A DNA stretch of 64,000 nucleotides, from assembly GCF_003261055.1 (NCBI RefSeq), contig NZ_CP030073.1:8060001-8124000 (forward strand), given 5' to 3'. How positions within the stretch are numbered: the stretch's first letter is position 1; each line of letters begins with the position of its first letter. The DNA comes from Streptomyces cadmiisoli. GTDB lineage: Bacteria; Actinomycetota; Actinomycetes; Streptomycetales; Streptomycetaceae. The notes under the pieces are model-generated. The model was given only the letters and a program-made list of their open reading frames with translations, did not search any database and was not told the origin of the DNA. A program made the position numbers and the translations under genes. This document shows positions 49,391-58,166 of the stretch, in pieces.

Positions 49391-50128
49391 TCAGGCGGCC
49401 ACCGGGATCCTGGCGATCGGTTCGGTGGTCGGCTGCGGTGAGCCGCCGGCCGGCTCGACAGTGACGCAGACGGCGGTGGACTCCCCGAGCCGCCCGTCGA
49501 GGACGCGTGCCTGACGGCCGCCCGCGGCGGGCAGCAGACCGGCGGGACGGTAGCTGCCCTCGTACGCGTACCAGAGTTCGTAGACCCGGTCACGACCGAG
49601 GGCCGGCAGGCCCGAGGCGATGAACGCGGTCCGGCCCTGGGCCCGGGAGGCGATCACGCTCGCCGTCCCGCCGTGCGGCAGTGCGGAGGTGCTGATCGTG
49701 GCGTCGGCCGCGGTCACCACATCGGCCAGCGTCCCGGCCTCGGCGCGGACCTCGGCGACCTGCCGGCGTGCTGTCTCGGCCTCGGAGTACTGCCACCGGA
49801 CGACTCCGCCCAGAGCGGTGGCGGCCGCCAGGCACGCGGCGAGCGCCAACCCGAGGACCCGCTGCCGCCGACGCTGCCGCGGTGCGGGGGCGGGCGGCTC
49901 CTGGCGGACGGCCGCGATCCGTTCGAGGACGACGCCGCGCAGGTCCGGGGAGGGGGGCCGGGCCTCGGCGGCGCCCATCCGGGCGGCGGTCCGTGCCATC
50001 TCCGCCGCCTCGCGCCGGCACGCCGCGCAGCCCGCCAGGTGGTTCTCGAAGGCGGCCTCCTCGCCCGGGGGCAGAGCGTGCAGGACGTAGGCGCCCACGT
50101 CGGCGTGCGGGTCGTCGGAGCCGCTCAT
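49391..50128 (-). CDS. RskA-type transmembrane anti-sigma factor
   Basis: 245 aa. The N-terminal zinc-binding anti-sigma (ZAS) motif HLAGCAACRRE (HxxxCxxC, about 29-39), a single TM (VLGLALAACLAAATALGGVV, about 95-115), and an extracytoplasmic RskA domain (about 140-240: AFIASGLPALGRDRVYELWYAYEG, RPAGLLPAAGG, CVTVEPAGGSPQPTTEPIARIP). It holds the ECF sigma factor encoded just upstream; start and sigma stop overlap (ATGA on the minus strand). Signals acting on the outer domain would release the sigma factor. Confidence 0.93.
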   Translation of the reverse strand: MSGSDDPHADVGAYVLHALPPGEEAAFENHLAGCAACRREAAEMARTAARMGAAEARPPSPDLRGVVLERIAAVRQEPPAPAPRQRRRQRVLGLALAACLAAATALGGVVRWQYSEAETARRQVAEVRAEAGTLADVVTAADATISTSALPHGGTASVIASRAQGRTAFIASGLPALGRDRVYELWYAYEGSYRPAGLLPAAGGRQARVLDGRLGESTAVCVTVEPAGGSPQPTTEPIARIPVAA

Positions 50129-50737
50129 GACGCTCTCTCCAGACACTCGCGCAGGCGATGCAGCCCCTGGCGCATGCGGGACTTGACGGTGCCGACGGGT
50201 GTGGCCAGGGAATCGGCCACCTCCGCGTACGTCAGGCCCTCGTAGTAGGCGAGGACGAGGGGCAGCCGCAGACGCGCGGCCAGCTCCGACAGACAGCGGA
50301 ACACGATCCGGTAGTCCTCGCGCACCTCGACCTCCTCGGCCACCGGGTCGAAGGGCCGCTCGTGCTCCAGGGCCCAGTCGCGCAGCTCGCGGGCCCGGCT
50401 CGCCGCCACCGACCGCACGCGGTCCACCGCCCTGCGGTGGGCGAGGGTGAGCACCCAGACGCGGGCGGCGCCCCGCTCCGCCCGGGAACCGGCCGGCGGT
50501 GCGCCACACCTCCACCATGACGTCCTGCGTCACCTCCTCCGCCTGCGCCTCGTTCCTCAGCACCCGGCAGACCAGTCCCATCACCGGCGGCGCCAGCGCG
50601 TCGTACACCCCGGCGAACGCCTGCTCGTCGCCCTCGGCGGCGCGCAGGAGCAGATCGTCGACCCGGGCATCGTCCGGTGACCGAGTCCGCCGGATCGGCG
50701 CGTCGCCGTGCGCGCCCGAGTCGTCTCCACGCTCCAT
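50125..50737 (-). pseudogene. SigK-like ECF sigma factor with a +1 frameshift
   Basis: The N-terminus (MERGDDSGAH..., region 2: EGDEQAFAGVYDALAPPVMGLVCRVLRNEAQAEEVTQDVMVEVWRTAGRF) and the C-terminus (LTLAHRRAVDRVRS, region 4: LPLVLAYYEGLTYAEVADSLATPVGTVKSRMRQGLHRLRECL) lie in different frames. The shift is at the CCCGGG at 50481-50486; removing one G restores TTC CCG GCG GAG CGG ... GTC TGG GTG CTC ACC, i.e. FPAERGAARVWVLTL, the expected SigK linker. Either the gene is broken, leaving an orphan anti-sigma, or one base is an assembly error; slippage on the G run is less likely. About 203 aa if repaired, the normal ECF length. Confidence 0.85.
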
Positions 50738-50940
50738 GGCCGCTCCTCAGCTCTGCTCGACAGTGGCCTCGGTTCGCGGGGAGCGCACCTCGTCCGGAGC
50801 CGTCCGCCTGACAGATTTCACCTTTCTGCTGGAGGCGGCCGGAGCGGGGGCGAACGAGGCCCTGTCAGTTGTTCGGAGCCGCGGCGTCCGAGGATCGGCG
50901 AACCTGCCGTACTTCGACGGATTCTGCGAGGTGAACAGGA

Positions 50941-50959
50941 GTTGTACACCGCACAACTT
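50941..50959. promoter_or_regulatory. Inverted repeat in the sigma / FG-GAP divergent region
   Basis: AGTTGT-N7-ACAACT. It lies in the 309-base gap between the sigma gene (-) and the FG-GAP gene (+); no gene is seen in the gap. It could be a regulator site or part of an ECF-type promoter for the secreted protein. Confidence 0.3.
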
Positions 50960-51046
50960 TTCGGATCCGCGGCGAGTCTTGCGGGGGTGTACGGGCCGAA
51001 GGTGATCACAGGACACCTCGGCGTCGACTCTGAGCAGGAGGAACGG

Positions 51047-52549
51047 GTGCCCCAGCGCGCACTTCTCATCACGGCGGCCGTCGCCGTGGCCATGGCGGCC
51101 ACCGCCGCGACCGCACCCGCCGCGTGGGCGGATCTGCCGTCCGCCCCGGCCGGCGGGAACGCGTCGGGCGCCGAGCGGAACGACTTCAACGGCGACGGTG
51201 TCGCGGATGTGGCGACCGCGGCGCCGCAGGGGACGGTGAGCGGCAGGACCGGGGCCGGCTACATCGCCGTGTCCTACGGCATCAAGTCGGCAGGGCTGGA
51301 CGCCGCGGCCAGGAAGGTCTACCACCAGGACTCGCCCGGAATACCGGGCGGCGCGGAAGAGGGCGACAACTTCGGCACCGCGCTGACGACCGGTGACCTC
51401 GACGGCGACGGCTACACCGACCTCGTCGCAGGTTCGCCGTACGAGGACGCCGGCACACTCCAGGAGGCCGGCAGCCTCACCGTGCTGTGGGGCGGTCCCG
51501 GCGGGCTTTCCGGGGCCACCGTCGTCAAGGGCACGGAGTACGGTCAGTACCTGGGCGAGGCGCTGACTGCGGGCGACTTCGACGGAGACGGCCGACCGGA
51601 CCTGGCCACCGGTACCACCGTCGCGTACGGGCCTATCGGCCGGACCACGGGGCCGGCCCGCACGGAGACCATGGACGTCGAGGTGGGCGGCTCACCGGAC
51701 GTGCTGTGGAACCGCCCCGCGCTCGCCGCGGGCGACGTGAACGGCGACGGCATCAGCGATCTGCTCGCCGTCGTCTCGCACGGCTCGGGAGAACTGCCGT
51801 ACCACGGCCCTCGGCTCGTGCAGTACCTGGAGGGCAGCCGTTCCGGGCTCACCGCGGCGCGGACCCTGAAGGACGCCACCACCGGCGAGCACCTCGACGG
51901 GGGCCGGGCCGTGGCGGTGGGCGACCTCGACCGCGACGGCCACGCCGAGGTCGTGCTCGGCCGCGCCGACGACGAGGACATGCGGGGCACCGACGACGTC
52001 AACTCTCTCGGCGGCGCCGTGGAGATCGTGCCCGGCAGTGCTTCGGGGCCGGACACCCGGGCTGCGCGCCCGTTCCTCCACCAGGGCACCGCCGGTGTCC
52101 CGGGCACGCCCGAGAAGACGGACGAATTCGGCGGCAGCCTGTCCCTCGGCGATGTGAACGGCGACGGTCGGCCGGATCTCGCGGTCGGCGCGGCAGGTGA
52201 GGCCGTGGGGACGGCGGCCGACGCGGGCTCGGTCACCGTCCTGCTGGGCACCGCCTCGGGCCTGACCGGTGCGGGCGCCAGGTCCTTCACCCAGAGCACG
52301 GCTTCGGTGCCCGGGAGGGCCGAGGCTCGGGACGCCTTCGGTGCCGCTGTCCGGCTGGCGGACACGAACGGGGACGGCCGGGCGGACCTGTTCGTCGGCG
52401 GTCCGGGTGAGAACACCCGGGCCGGTGGGGTGTGGGTCCTGCCGGCCGGCGCCTCACAGGTGACCGGGACGGGCTCCGTCTCGTTCGGCCCGGGTTCCCT
52501 GGGGGCCGTGGCCGCGCAGGCGTACCTGGGCGCCGCCTTCGACGACTGA
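51047..52549 (+). CDS. Secreted FG-GAP/VCBS-repeat (integrin alpha-like) protein
   Basis: 500 aa starting at GTG after AGGAGGAA. Signal peptide about 1-28 (LLITAAVAVAMAATAATAPAAWA). The mature protein has at least six FG-GAP blades, each with a Ca-binding DxDxDGxxD-type loop: DFNGDGVADV, DLDGDGYTDL, DFDGDGRPDL, DVNGDGISDL, DLDRDGHAEV, DVNGDGRPDL and DTNGDGRADL, i.e. a seven-bladed propeller. Such proteins are common extracellular proteins of Streptomyces with an adhesive or unknown role. No enzymatic motif is seen. It diverges from the sigma/anti-sigma pair, which may control it. Confidence 0.9.
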   Translation: MPQRALLITAAVAVAMAATAATAPAAWADLPSAPAGGNASGAERNDFNGDGVADVATAAPQGTVSGRTGAGYIAVSYGIKSAGLDAAARKVYHQDSPGIPGGAEEGDNFGTALTTGDLDGDGYTDLVAGSPYEDAGTLQEAGSLTVLWGGPGGLSGATVVKGTEYGQYLGEALTAGDFDGDGRPDLATGTTVAYGPIGRTTGPARTETMDVEVGGSPDVLWNRPALAAGDVNGDGISDLLAVVSHGSGELPYHGPRLVQYLEGSRSGLTAARTLKDATTGEHLDGGRAVAVGDLDRDGHAEVVLGRADDEDMRGTDDVNSLGGAVEIVPGSASGPDTRAARPFLHQGTAGVPGTPEKTDEFGGSLSLGDVNGDGRPDLAVGAAGEAVGTAADAGSVTVLLGTASGLTGAGARSFTQSTASVPGRAEARDAFGAAVRLADTNGDGRADLFVGGPGENTRAGGVWVLPAGASQVTGTGSVSFGPGSLGAVAAQAYLGAAFDD

Positions 52550-52720
52550 CACCCGATCCGGTGCGACCGGCCGCCGACGACTGCGGGTCGGCGGCCGCTC
52601 GCACGGGTCCTTGTTCGTGGTCGCCGTCGACCGGAACGCGGCGGCGAGGAATCATGACGAACCGTCAAATCATCGGCGCTCAGCTCGTGTTCACGGATTC
52701 GCCCGAGTCCGTCACGGCCA

Positions 52721-52759
52721 TTGACTGCCTCCCCGTCCACTGATTGGGTGGATCACCCA
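52721..52759 (+). promoter_or_regulatory. Promoter and GntR-type operator before the gntR operon
   Basis: A -35-like TTGACT (52721-52726) precedes the inverted repeat TGGGTG-GAT-CACCCA (52745-52759), which covers the -10 position and lies 23 bases before the GTG start. Autoregulation by the GntR protein is the simplest reading. Confidence 0.5.
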
Positions 52760-52781
52760 CTGAGCCACTGGGGAGGACCGC

Positions 52782-53468
52782 GTGGAAGCACTGCCCCGCG
52801 AGACCATCGTCGATGTCCTGGAGAGCCGCCTGCGCGAGGACATCCTCACCGGACGCCACCCGGCCGGCAGCTACCTGCCGCCGGAGCGCACCCTCGCCGA
52901 CGGTTACGGCGTCACCCGCAACACCCTCAAGCACGCCTTCGCCCGTCTGATGCAGGCGGGCCTGCTGGAGACCCGGCACGGCGTCGGCACCCGCGTGCGG
53001 GACTATCTCCGCCTGGGCGGAGCCGACCTGCTGCCCATGCTCGTCCGGCACAGCCCCGACTGGATCGGTGAGATCTTCGAAGTACGGCGGAGCATCGGCG
53101 CGTTGATCGCCGAGCGCGCCGCGACGCGGGCGACGGGCAAGCAACAGGCCGAGCTGCGAGCCCTGCTGGCCGCGGTGCGCGAGGCACCGGACGCGGATGC
53201 CGTGCAGCTCGCGGACATCGAGGTGCACCGGGCCCTGGCCCGAGCCACCGGGAACCGCGTCTACGTACTGCTGACCAACACCCTTTTCAACGCCTATCTC
53301 CCGGTGCGCGCGGCTCTCGCGGGCCCCTTCGAGGACCCGGGTGCGGCCCACGGGCGGCTGGAGCCCGTGGTGGAGGCGGTGGCCGCGGGCGACGCGGACA
53401 CCGCCCGGCGGGCGGCCGAGGAGTACCTGACCGTGACCGAGCGGATCATGCTGGAGGGCCTGGCATGA
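52782..53468 (+). CDS. GntR/FadR-family transcriptional regulator
   Basis: 228 aa. Winged HTH (about 10-70): LESRLREDILTGRHPAGSYLPPERTLADGYGVTRNTLKHAFARLMQAGLLETRHGVGTRV. FCD-type helical effector domain (about 95-220) with metal-site-like Asp/His residues in ADIEVHRALARATGN and AAHGRLEPVVEAVAAGD. GTG at 52782 with GGGAGG upstream. Its stop overlaps the start of the next gene (ATGA), and that gene overlaps the GMC oxidoreductase, so the three form one unit probably under its control. Confidence 0.92.
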   Translation: MEALPRETIVDVLESRLREDILTGRHPAGSYLPPERTLADGYGVTRNTLKHAFARLMQAGLLETRHGVGTRVRDYLRLGGADLLPMLVRHSPDWIGEIFEVRRSIGALIAERAATRATGKQQAELRALLAAVREAPDADAVQLADIEVHRALARATGNRVYVLLTNTLFNAYLPVRAALAGPFEDPGAAHGRLEPVVEAVAAGDADTARRAAEEYLTVTERIMLEGLA

Positions 53469-54904
53469 GCGCGCACCCCACCCCGGACCGGAGCGCGCCG
53501 GCCGCCGCCTCGCGCCGCGGGACGGACTTCTCCGAGACGATGCTCGGCACGCTGTGGCTCGACGGCGAGGACCGCACCCGCGCCGTGCGCCTCGATCTGC
53601 GGGTGTCGGCGGACCGTGTCCTGCGACCTCTCGGTACGACCGAGGCACGCGCCACCGGCCGCGTGCGGATCCACGGCTGGGCCGACGACCAGCACGCCGA
53701 GGGCGAGTTGGAGATCGCCCCCCTCGCGCGGCGCCGCATCCGCTACCGCATCACCTTCACCGCCGAGGGCCGCCGACTGCTGCTGGACGGCTGGAAGTCC
53801 GTCACACCACGCCGTCCCGTGGCCTCGATGACCGTCCTGCCGTACACGCTGTACGAGGACGGCGAGCAGATCGGCACCGGCACCCTCCGCTTCCCCCTGG
53901 CCACGGGACTCCTCCCCTTCCTCGCCGGCTTCCGATTCCCTCGGCGCGAGGACACGGACGCGCTGCTGGCACCCCGCTGGAACGGCGAGCCGGGTCGCAC
54001 CGAGGTGTGGTACACGACCGTCACCGACCCCGCCACCGGCACCGGACTGTGGCTGCACCACGAACTCACCGCGCCCACCGACGGATCAGCGCCCCGCGCA
54101 CACGGCTGGGCCGCGGTGTTCCCCAAGGACGGACCCGTACGGCACGCACGCTTCGGCCCCACCGCGTGGACCGGCGGCGGAACCGGGTTCCACGCGGACG
54201 GCATCGCGGTACGGCCCGGACACCTGAGCGGCTCAGCGCAGGACGGCGCCCTGCGCTGGGAACTCACGGAACGCCCGCTGGACGAACCGCTGTACACCTT
54301 CCCCCGCTGGTCCTGGCGGCGCCCGCTGCTGCCCGCCGCCCAGATGCTCCCCGCCGCGCGGGCCGCCTACCACGGCACCTTCACCCACGACGGCACGACG
54401 CTGACGCTGACCGGCGCTCCGGGCGCCTCCGCCCGGATCTACGGCCACGGCAACGCCCGCCGCTGGGCCTGGCTGCACGCCGACCTCGGCGGCGGAGACG
54501 TGCTGGAGATCGTCGCCGCGGTCTCCATGCGGCCGGGTCTGTGCAGACTTCCCCCCTTGGTCTTCCTGCGGCTGCGCCGCGGGGGCCGCACCTGGCCGCG
54601 CCGTCCCGAACGTCCTGCGGTCGGCTGGGCGGGATGGGGCCGGTTCCGCGCCGCCGTCGACCTGCCCACCTGGACGGTCACCGGCCGTGCCGGACTGCGC
54701 CGGATCCGCGTCGAGGTCACCCAGCCCCCGGACCGCACCCTCGCCCTGGACTACTCCGACCCCGACGGCGCCCGCGCGGTCTGCCGCAACAGTGAACGCG
54801 CCGACACCCATGTGCTGCTCGAGCGGTGGTGGTTCGGCGGCTGGCGCACCGAGGCCGAATGGACACTCGACGGCACGGCGCACGCGGAGGTGGGCACACG
54901 ATGA
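53465..54904 (+). CDS. Unknown protein with lipocalin/CrtC-like features, partner of a GMC oxidoreductase
   Basis: 479 aa. The N-terminal third (ETMLGTLWLDGEDRTRAVRLDLRVSADRVLRPLGTTEARATGRVRIHGWADDQHAEGELEIAPL) resembles domains found beside or fused to large cholesterol oxidase-type GMC enzymes. The rest has Trp-rich beta strands (GWAAVFPKDGPVRHARFGPTAWTG, RRWAWLHADLGGGDVLEIVAA, LERWWFGGWRTEAEWTLDG) like hydroxyneurosporene-synthase/AttH-type double lipocalin folds that handle hydrophobic ligands. No signal peptide. It overlaps genes on both sides by 4 bases. A role presenting a lipid or terpenoid substrate is inference. Confidence 0.6.
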   Translation: MSAHPTPDRSAPAAASRRGTDFSETMLGTLWLDGEDRTRAVRLDLRVSADRVLRPLGTTEARATGRVRIHGWADDQHAEGELEIAPLARRRIRYRITFTAEGRRLLLDGWKSVTPRRPVASMTVLPYTLYEDGEQIGTGTLRFPLATGLLPFLAGFRFPRREDTDALLAPRWNGEPGRTEVWYTTVTDPATGTGLWLHHELTAPTDGSAPRAHGWAAVFPKDGPVRHARFGPTAWTGGGTGFHADGIAVRPGHLSGSAQDGALRWELTERPLDEPLYTFPRWSWRRPLLPAAQMLPAARAAYHGTFTHDGTTLTLTGAPGASARIYGHGNARRWAWLHADLGGGDVLEIVAAVSMRPGLCRLPPLVFLRLRRGGRTWPRRPERPAVGWAGWGRFRAAVDLPTWTVTGRAGLRRIRVEVTQPPDRTLALDYSDPDGARAVCRNSERADTHVLLERWWFGGWRTEAEWTLDGTAHAEVGTR

Positions 54905-56742
54905 GCGTCGACGGCCTGGTGTCCGCTCTCCTCGCCGACGACGGCGGCGCCGACTGGCCCGCGCGCGTCCCGGCCAGGCTGGAGACGTTCCTCGCCGCGC
55001 TGCCGCTCCCCGCGCGGGCCGGCGTACGGGCTGCCGCACGCGGCCTCGACGCGTACGCGCTGCTCCGCACCGGACGCCGACTGACCGCGCTCAGCGTCCC
55101 CGAGCGCGAAAGGGTGCTCGGTGAACTCTGCGCCCGGCCCACGCTCCTTCAGGCGCTGGACGTGCTCAAGGTTCCCGTTCTCCTCGCCGCCGGAACCGAG
55201 CGGCTGCTCCAGGACGGACTGCCGGGACGGGAAGGGACACCGGGGCCGGAGGACCCGCCGCTCGACTGCACGCCCGCCGACGAGTGGCCCGCCCGCTCCA
55301 CCGCCGACGCCGTCGTCATCGGCTCGGGCGCGGGCGGAGCGACAGCCGCCCGGACCCTGGCACGCGCCGGGCTCCACGTCGTCGTCCTGGAAGAGGGCCG
55401 GCACCACTCCACGCGCTCGTTCGGCCGACGCACCCCACTGGACCGGTTCGCGGAGCTCTACCGGGACGGCGGCGCGACCATGGCCGTGGGCAGCCCGCCG
55501 CTGCTGCTGCCGGTGGGGCGTGCCGTGGGCGGCACCACCCTGGTCAACTCCGGTACCTGCTACCGCACTCCGGACCACGTTCTCACCCGGTGGGTCCGGG
55601 ACTGCGGGTTCACACTCGCCGAGGACTTCGGCCGTCACCTCGACGAGGCCGAGCGCACCCTGCGTGTCGCCCCCCAGCCTCTGGACGTCCTCGGCAACAA
55701 CGGCCGTATCGCGCTGGAGGGCGCACGTGCCCTCGGCTGGCACGCGGCGCCCCTGCGCCGCAACGCGCCCGGGTGCCGCGGATCCTGCGAGTGCGTGGTC
55801 GGCTGCCCGACCGGAGCGAAACAGAGCGTGCAGCTCTCCGTGCTGCCCGACGCCTGCGCGGCGGGGGCCCGTATCGTCACCGGAGCGCGCGTGACGCGGA
55901 TCCTCGTCGACGGGGACCGGCCCGGCGGGCCGCGGGCGGCGGGGGTGCGGGTACGACGGGAGGGCGGCGGTGTGTTCGAGATCCTCGCGCCCCTGGTCGT
56001 GGTCGCCGCGGGTGCCCTGCAGTCACCGCCGCTGCTGCGCCGTTCCGGTCTCGGCCGCCACCCGCGGATCGGGCGCAACCTCAGCGTCCATCCGGCCACC
56101 AGTGTCGCCGGCCGCTTCCCCGAACCGGTCACCGCCTGGCGGGGGGTGCTGCAGAGCGTGGGAGTGGAGGAGCACCACGACGAGGGGATCCTCATCGAGG
56201 CCACCGCCACTCCGCCCGGCATGGGCTCCTTCATCCTCCCCGGACTGGGTGGCGAACTGCGCCGCGAACTGGACCGTGCCGACCATCTCGCCACCCTCGG
56301 CGCGATGATCGCCGACCGGCCCTCGGGCCGGGTCCTCGGGCGGGACCGGACTCTGGTCCAGTACGACCTGGACCCCCGTGACGCGGGACGGCTGATGCGG
56401 GCGGTGCGCGCGATGGGCCGGCTGTTGTTCGCCGCAGGTGCCGAGGAGGTGCTCACCGGCATCGCCACGGCCCCCCGGGTCCGTGACGTCGAGGAACTGG
56501 ACGCCGCCCTGGCCGGCACCGGCGCGCGCGGCCTTCACCTGTCCGCGTACCACCCCACCGGCACCGTTCCCGCCGGCGCCGACCCCCAGCGCCACCCCAC
56601 CGACCCCACCGGGCATCTGCGCGGCGTCCACGGAGTGCTCGTGGCGGACGCCTCGGTCCTCCCCAACTGCCCCGAGGTCAACCCGCAGCTCACCATCATG
56701 GCCGCCGCCCACGCGGTGACCACCGCCCACGTCGAGCGTTGA
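54901..56742 (+). CDS. GMC-family FAD oxidoreductase (cholesterol oxidase-like)
   Basis: 613 aa. An extended N-terminus (about 130 aa, helical) precedes the FAD-binding VVIGSGAGGATAARTLARAGLHVVVLEEG (about 137-165). AVGGTTLVNSGTCYRTP (about 210-226), the Cys-rich CRGSCECVVGCPTGAKQSV (about 296-314) typical of the long-chain alcohol/cholesterol-oxidase branch, and the C-terminal SAYHPTGTVPAG and VADASVLPNCPEVNPQLTIMAAAHAV carry the catalytic His/Asn region of GMC enzymes. It oxidises a hydrophobic alcohol with FAD. Its stop codon lies inside the first copy of the 7-bp tandem repeat. Confidence 0.9.
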   Translation: MSVDGLVSALLADDGGADWPARVPARLETFLAALPLPARAGVRAAARGLDAYALLRTGRRLTALSVPERERVLGELCARPTLLQALDVLKVPVLLAAGTERLLQDGLPGREGTPGPEDPPLDCTPADEWPARSTADAVVIGSGAGGATAARTLARAGLHVVVLEEGRHHSTRSFGRRTPLDRFAELYRDGGATMAVGSPPLLLPVGRAVGGTTLVNSGTCYRTPDHVLTRWVRDCGFTLAEDFGRHLDEAERTLRVAPQPLDVLGNNGRIALEGARALGWHAAPLRRNAPGCRGSCECVVGCPTGAKQSVQLSVLPDACAAGARIVTGARVTRILVDGDRPGGPRAAGVRVRREGGGVFEILAPLVVVAAGALQSPPLLRRSGLGRHPRIGRNLSVHPATSVAGRFPEPVTAWRGVLQSVGVEEHHDEGILIEATATPPGMGSFILPGLGGELRRELDRADHLATLGAMIADRPSGRVLGRDRTLVQYDLDPRDAGRLMRAVRAMGRLLFAAGAEEVLTGIATAPRVRDVEELDAALAGTGARGLHLSAYHPTGTVPAGADPQRHPTDPTGHLRGVHGVLVADASVLPNCPEVNPQLTIMAAAHAVTTAHVER

Positions 56743-56861
56743 CGCCGGACGCCGGACGCCGGACGCCGGACGCCGGACGCCGGACGCCGGACGCCGGACG
56801 CCGGACGCCGGACGCCGGACGCCGGACGCCGGACGCCGGACGCCGGACGCCGGACGCCGGC
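56741..56861. repeat. Tandem repeat of GACGCCG, about 17 copies
   Basis: Uninterrupted 7-bp unit GACGCCG (equivalently CCGGACG) over 121 bases, about 17.3 copies with no visible variation. It begins within the GMC stop codon (TGA at 56740-56742) and ends at the stop codon of the opposite-strand lipoprotein gene (56861-56863 on the plus strand reads CTA), filling the entire gap between two convergent genes. Confidence 0.97.
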
Positions 56862-57361
56862 TAGCGGTCGGCCGGCGTGAAGCCGCTGATGACGTACAGA
56901 GCCTCGTCGTCGATCGTGTTCTTCTCCCGGTCCAAGGAGATCCGCACCGGGTGGCCGTCGGCCGCGTACTCCGCCTCGGCGGTGTGCGCGGCGTCCCGCC
57001 GGGCCTGTTCCAGATCCTCCAACAACATGCCGATGGTGGGCACTTCAGCGAGCCCGCGCCGCACCACCTGACGGCCGCTGTCGTCGAGACCGACCGCCCG
57101 CGCCACCTCTCCGTCCCGGACCGTCACCCGGAACGTCCCGATCAGGGCACGTTCTCCCTGACTCGACACCAAGGTGTAGGTGTAGGAGGACGGCTCCTCC
57201 CAGGCGCCAGAACTCCCGGACGTGGCACCTGCCCCGCCGGACCGCGCGGCGGAACCCGTGGAAGCGGCTTCCTCGCTGCCGCAGGCGACGGTCGCGCACA
57301 TCAGTGCCCCGATCAGCGCTGTGGTGCGGAGGCGGGGGCGGCTGCGGTGTACGGCGGTCAT
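56861..57361 (-). CDS. Lipoprotein of the DUF6174 type
   Basis: 166 aa. Signal peptide with lipobox: RTTALIGALMCATVACGSEEA, lipidated Cys near residue 28. The mature domain (WEEPSSYTYTLVSSQGERALIGTFRVTVRDGEVARAVGLDD..., ending HPVRISLDREKNTIDDEALYVISGFTPA) matches the DUF6174 pattern of small actinobacterial lipoproteins with 'Y-x-Y-x-L' and 'ID...E..Y.I..F' strands. Unknown function. GGAGGGGAC precedes the ATG. It is convergent with the GMC gene across the tandem repeat. Confidence 0.85.
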   Translation of the reverse strand: MTAVHRSRPRLRTTALIGALMCATVACGSEEAASTGSAARSGGAGATSGSSGAWEEPSSYTYTLVSSQGERALIGTFRVTVRDGEVARAVGLDDSGRQVVRRGLAEVPTIGMLLEDLEQARRDAAHTAEAEYAADGHPVRISLDREKNTIDDEALYVISGFTPADR

Positions 57362-57599
57362 GTCGGAAGTCCCCTCCTGGCGGCTGACCCTGTGACGGCG
57401 GACCGCGGGGGAACGTTCAGTGCCGGTGCCAGCCCTGTCTGGAACGGCGCGGGTGTGCCATGCTGCCTCAGCCGGCCGGTCACCGCCGAAACAGGCTGAA
57501 CCGTGGGGCTCGCGAGCACGTATACCCGAGAGAAAGTGATCACAGCCGCGCTGTCGCGGCCAGATCACGCACCAGCTGTTTTCGTAGAGCTCAGGAGCA

Positions 57600-58034
57600 A
57601 TGGTGGACCCCTCGAAGCTGACCAGGCATCAACCCCTGGCCCTCGGCCTGTTTCGCATCGTGTTCGGACTTCTCTTCGCCAGCCAGGGCGCGGCGAGCGT
57701 GTTCGGCGTGCTGGGCCGCAAGGCCGAGGAGGTGGGGGACTGGCCCTACTGGTACGCCGGTGTGATCGAGGTGGTGTGCGGAGTGCTCATCATGGTGGGC
57801 ATAGGGACGCGTTCCGCGGCCTTCCTGAGTTCGGGCGCCATGGCCTTCGCCTACTTCACCGTCCACCAGAAGGACGGACTGTTCCCGTTGCAGAACGGCG
57901 GCGAGAGCCCCGCTCTGTACTGCTGGGCCTTCCTCCTGTTGGTCTTCACCGGTCCCGGCGCCCTGTCGCTGAGCGGTCTCCTCGGTGCGCGCCGCCGGGC
58001 AGCCGCACCGGAGCCCAGCGCTTCGTCGATCTGA
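57600..58034 (+). CDS. DoxX-family membrane protein
   Basis: 144 aa with four TM segments: LALGLFRIVFGLLFASQGAASVFG, YWYAGVIEVVCGVLIMVGIGT, AAFLSSGAMAFAYFTVHQ and ALYCWAFLLLVFTGPGALSL. The G-x-E-x-x-x-G pattern in GVIEVVCG and the FxxHQxxG loop are DoxX features. Related proteins act in redox/thiol stress complexes in actinobacteria. AGGAG is just upstream of ATG. The 238-base gap before it (57362-57599) holds no gene. Confidence 0.88.
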   Translation: MVDPSKLTRHQPLALGLFRIVFGLLFASQGAASVFGVLGRKAEEVGDWPYWYAGVIEVVCGVLIMVGIGTRSAAFLSSGAMAFAYFTVHQKDGLFPLQNGGESPALYCWAFLLLVFTGPGALSLSGLLGARRRAAAPEPSASSI

Positions 58035-58166
58035 CGTCACGGTTCCCCGTCCTCCGCGGCCCCGGCACCGAGGTGTCCGCGTCGCGGAGGAGCCCCGCCC
58101 CCGTTCGGTGGAAGCCCATGCGTGGCGTGCGGGGCCCCGGTGGCAGAAGTCGTATGTTCGGGTCGT

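Noticed and set aside
56741..56861. Heptamer array considered as a CRISPR or protein-coding repeat
   Set aside because: There are no spacers, the unit is 7 bp, and it lies between two stop codons.
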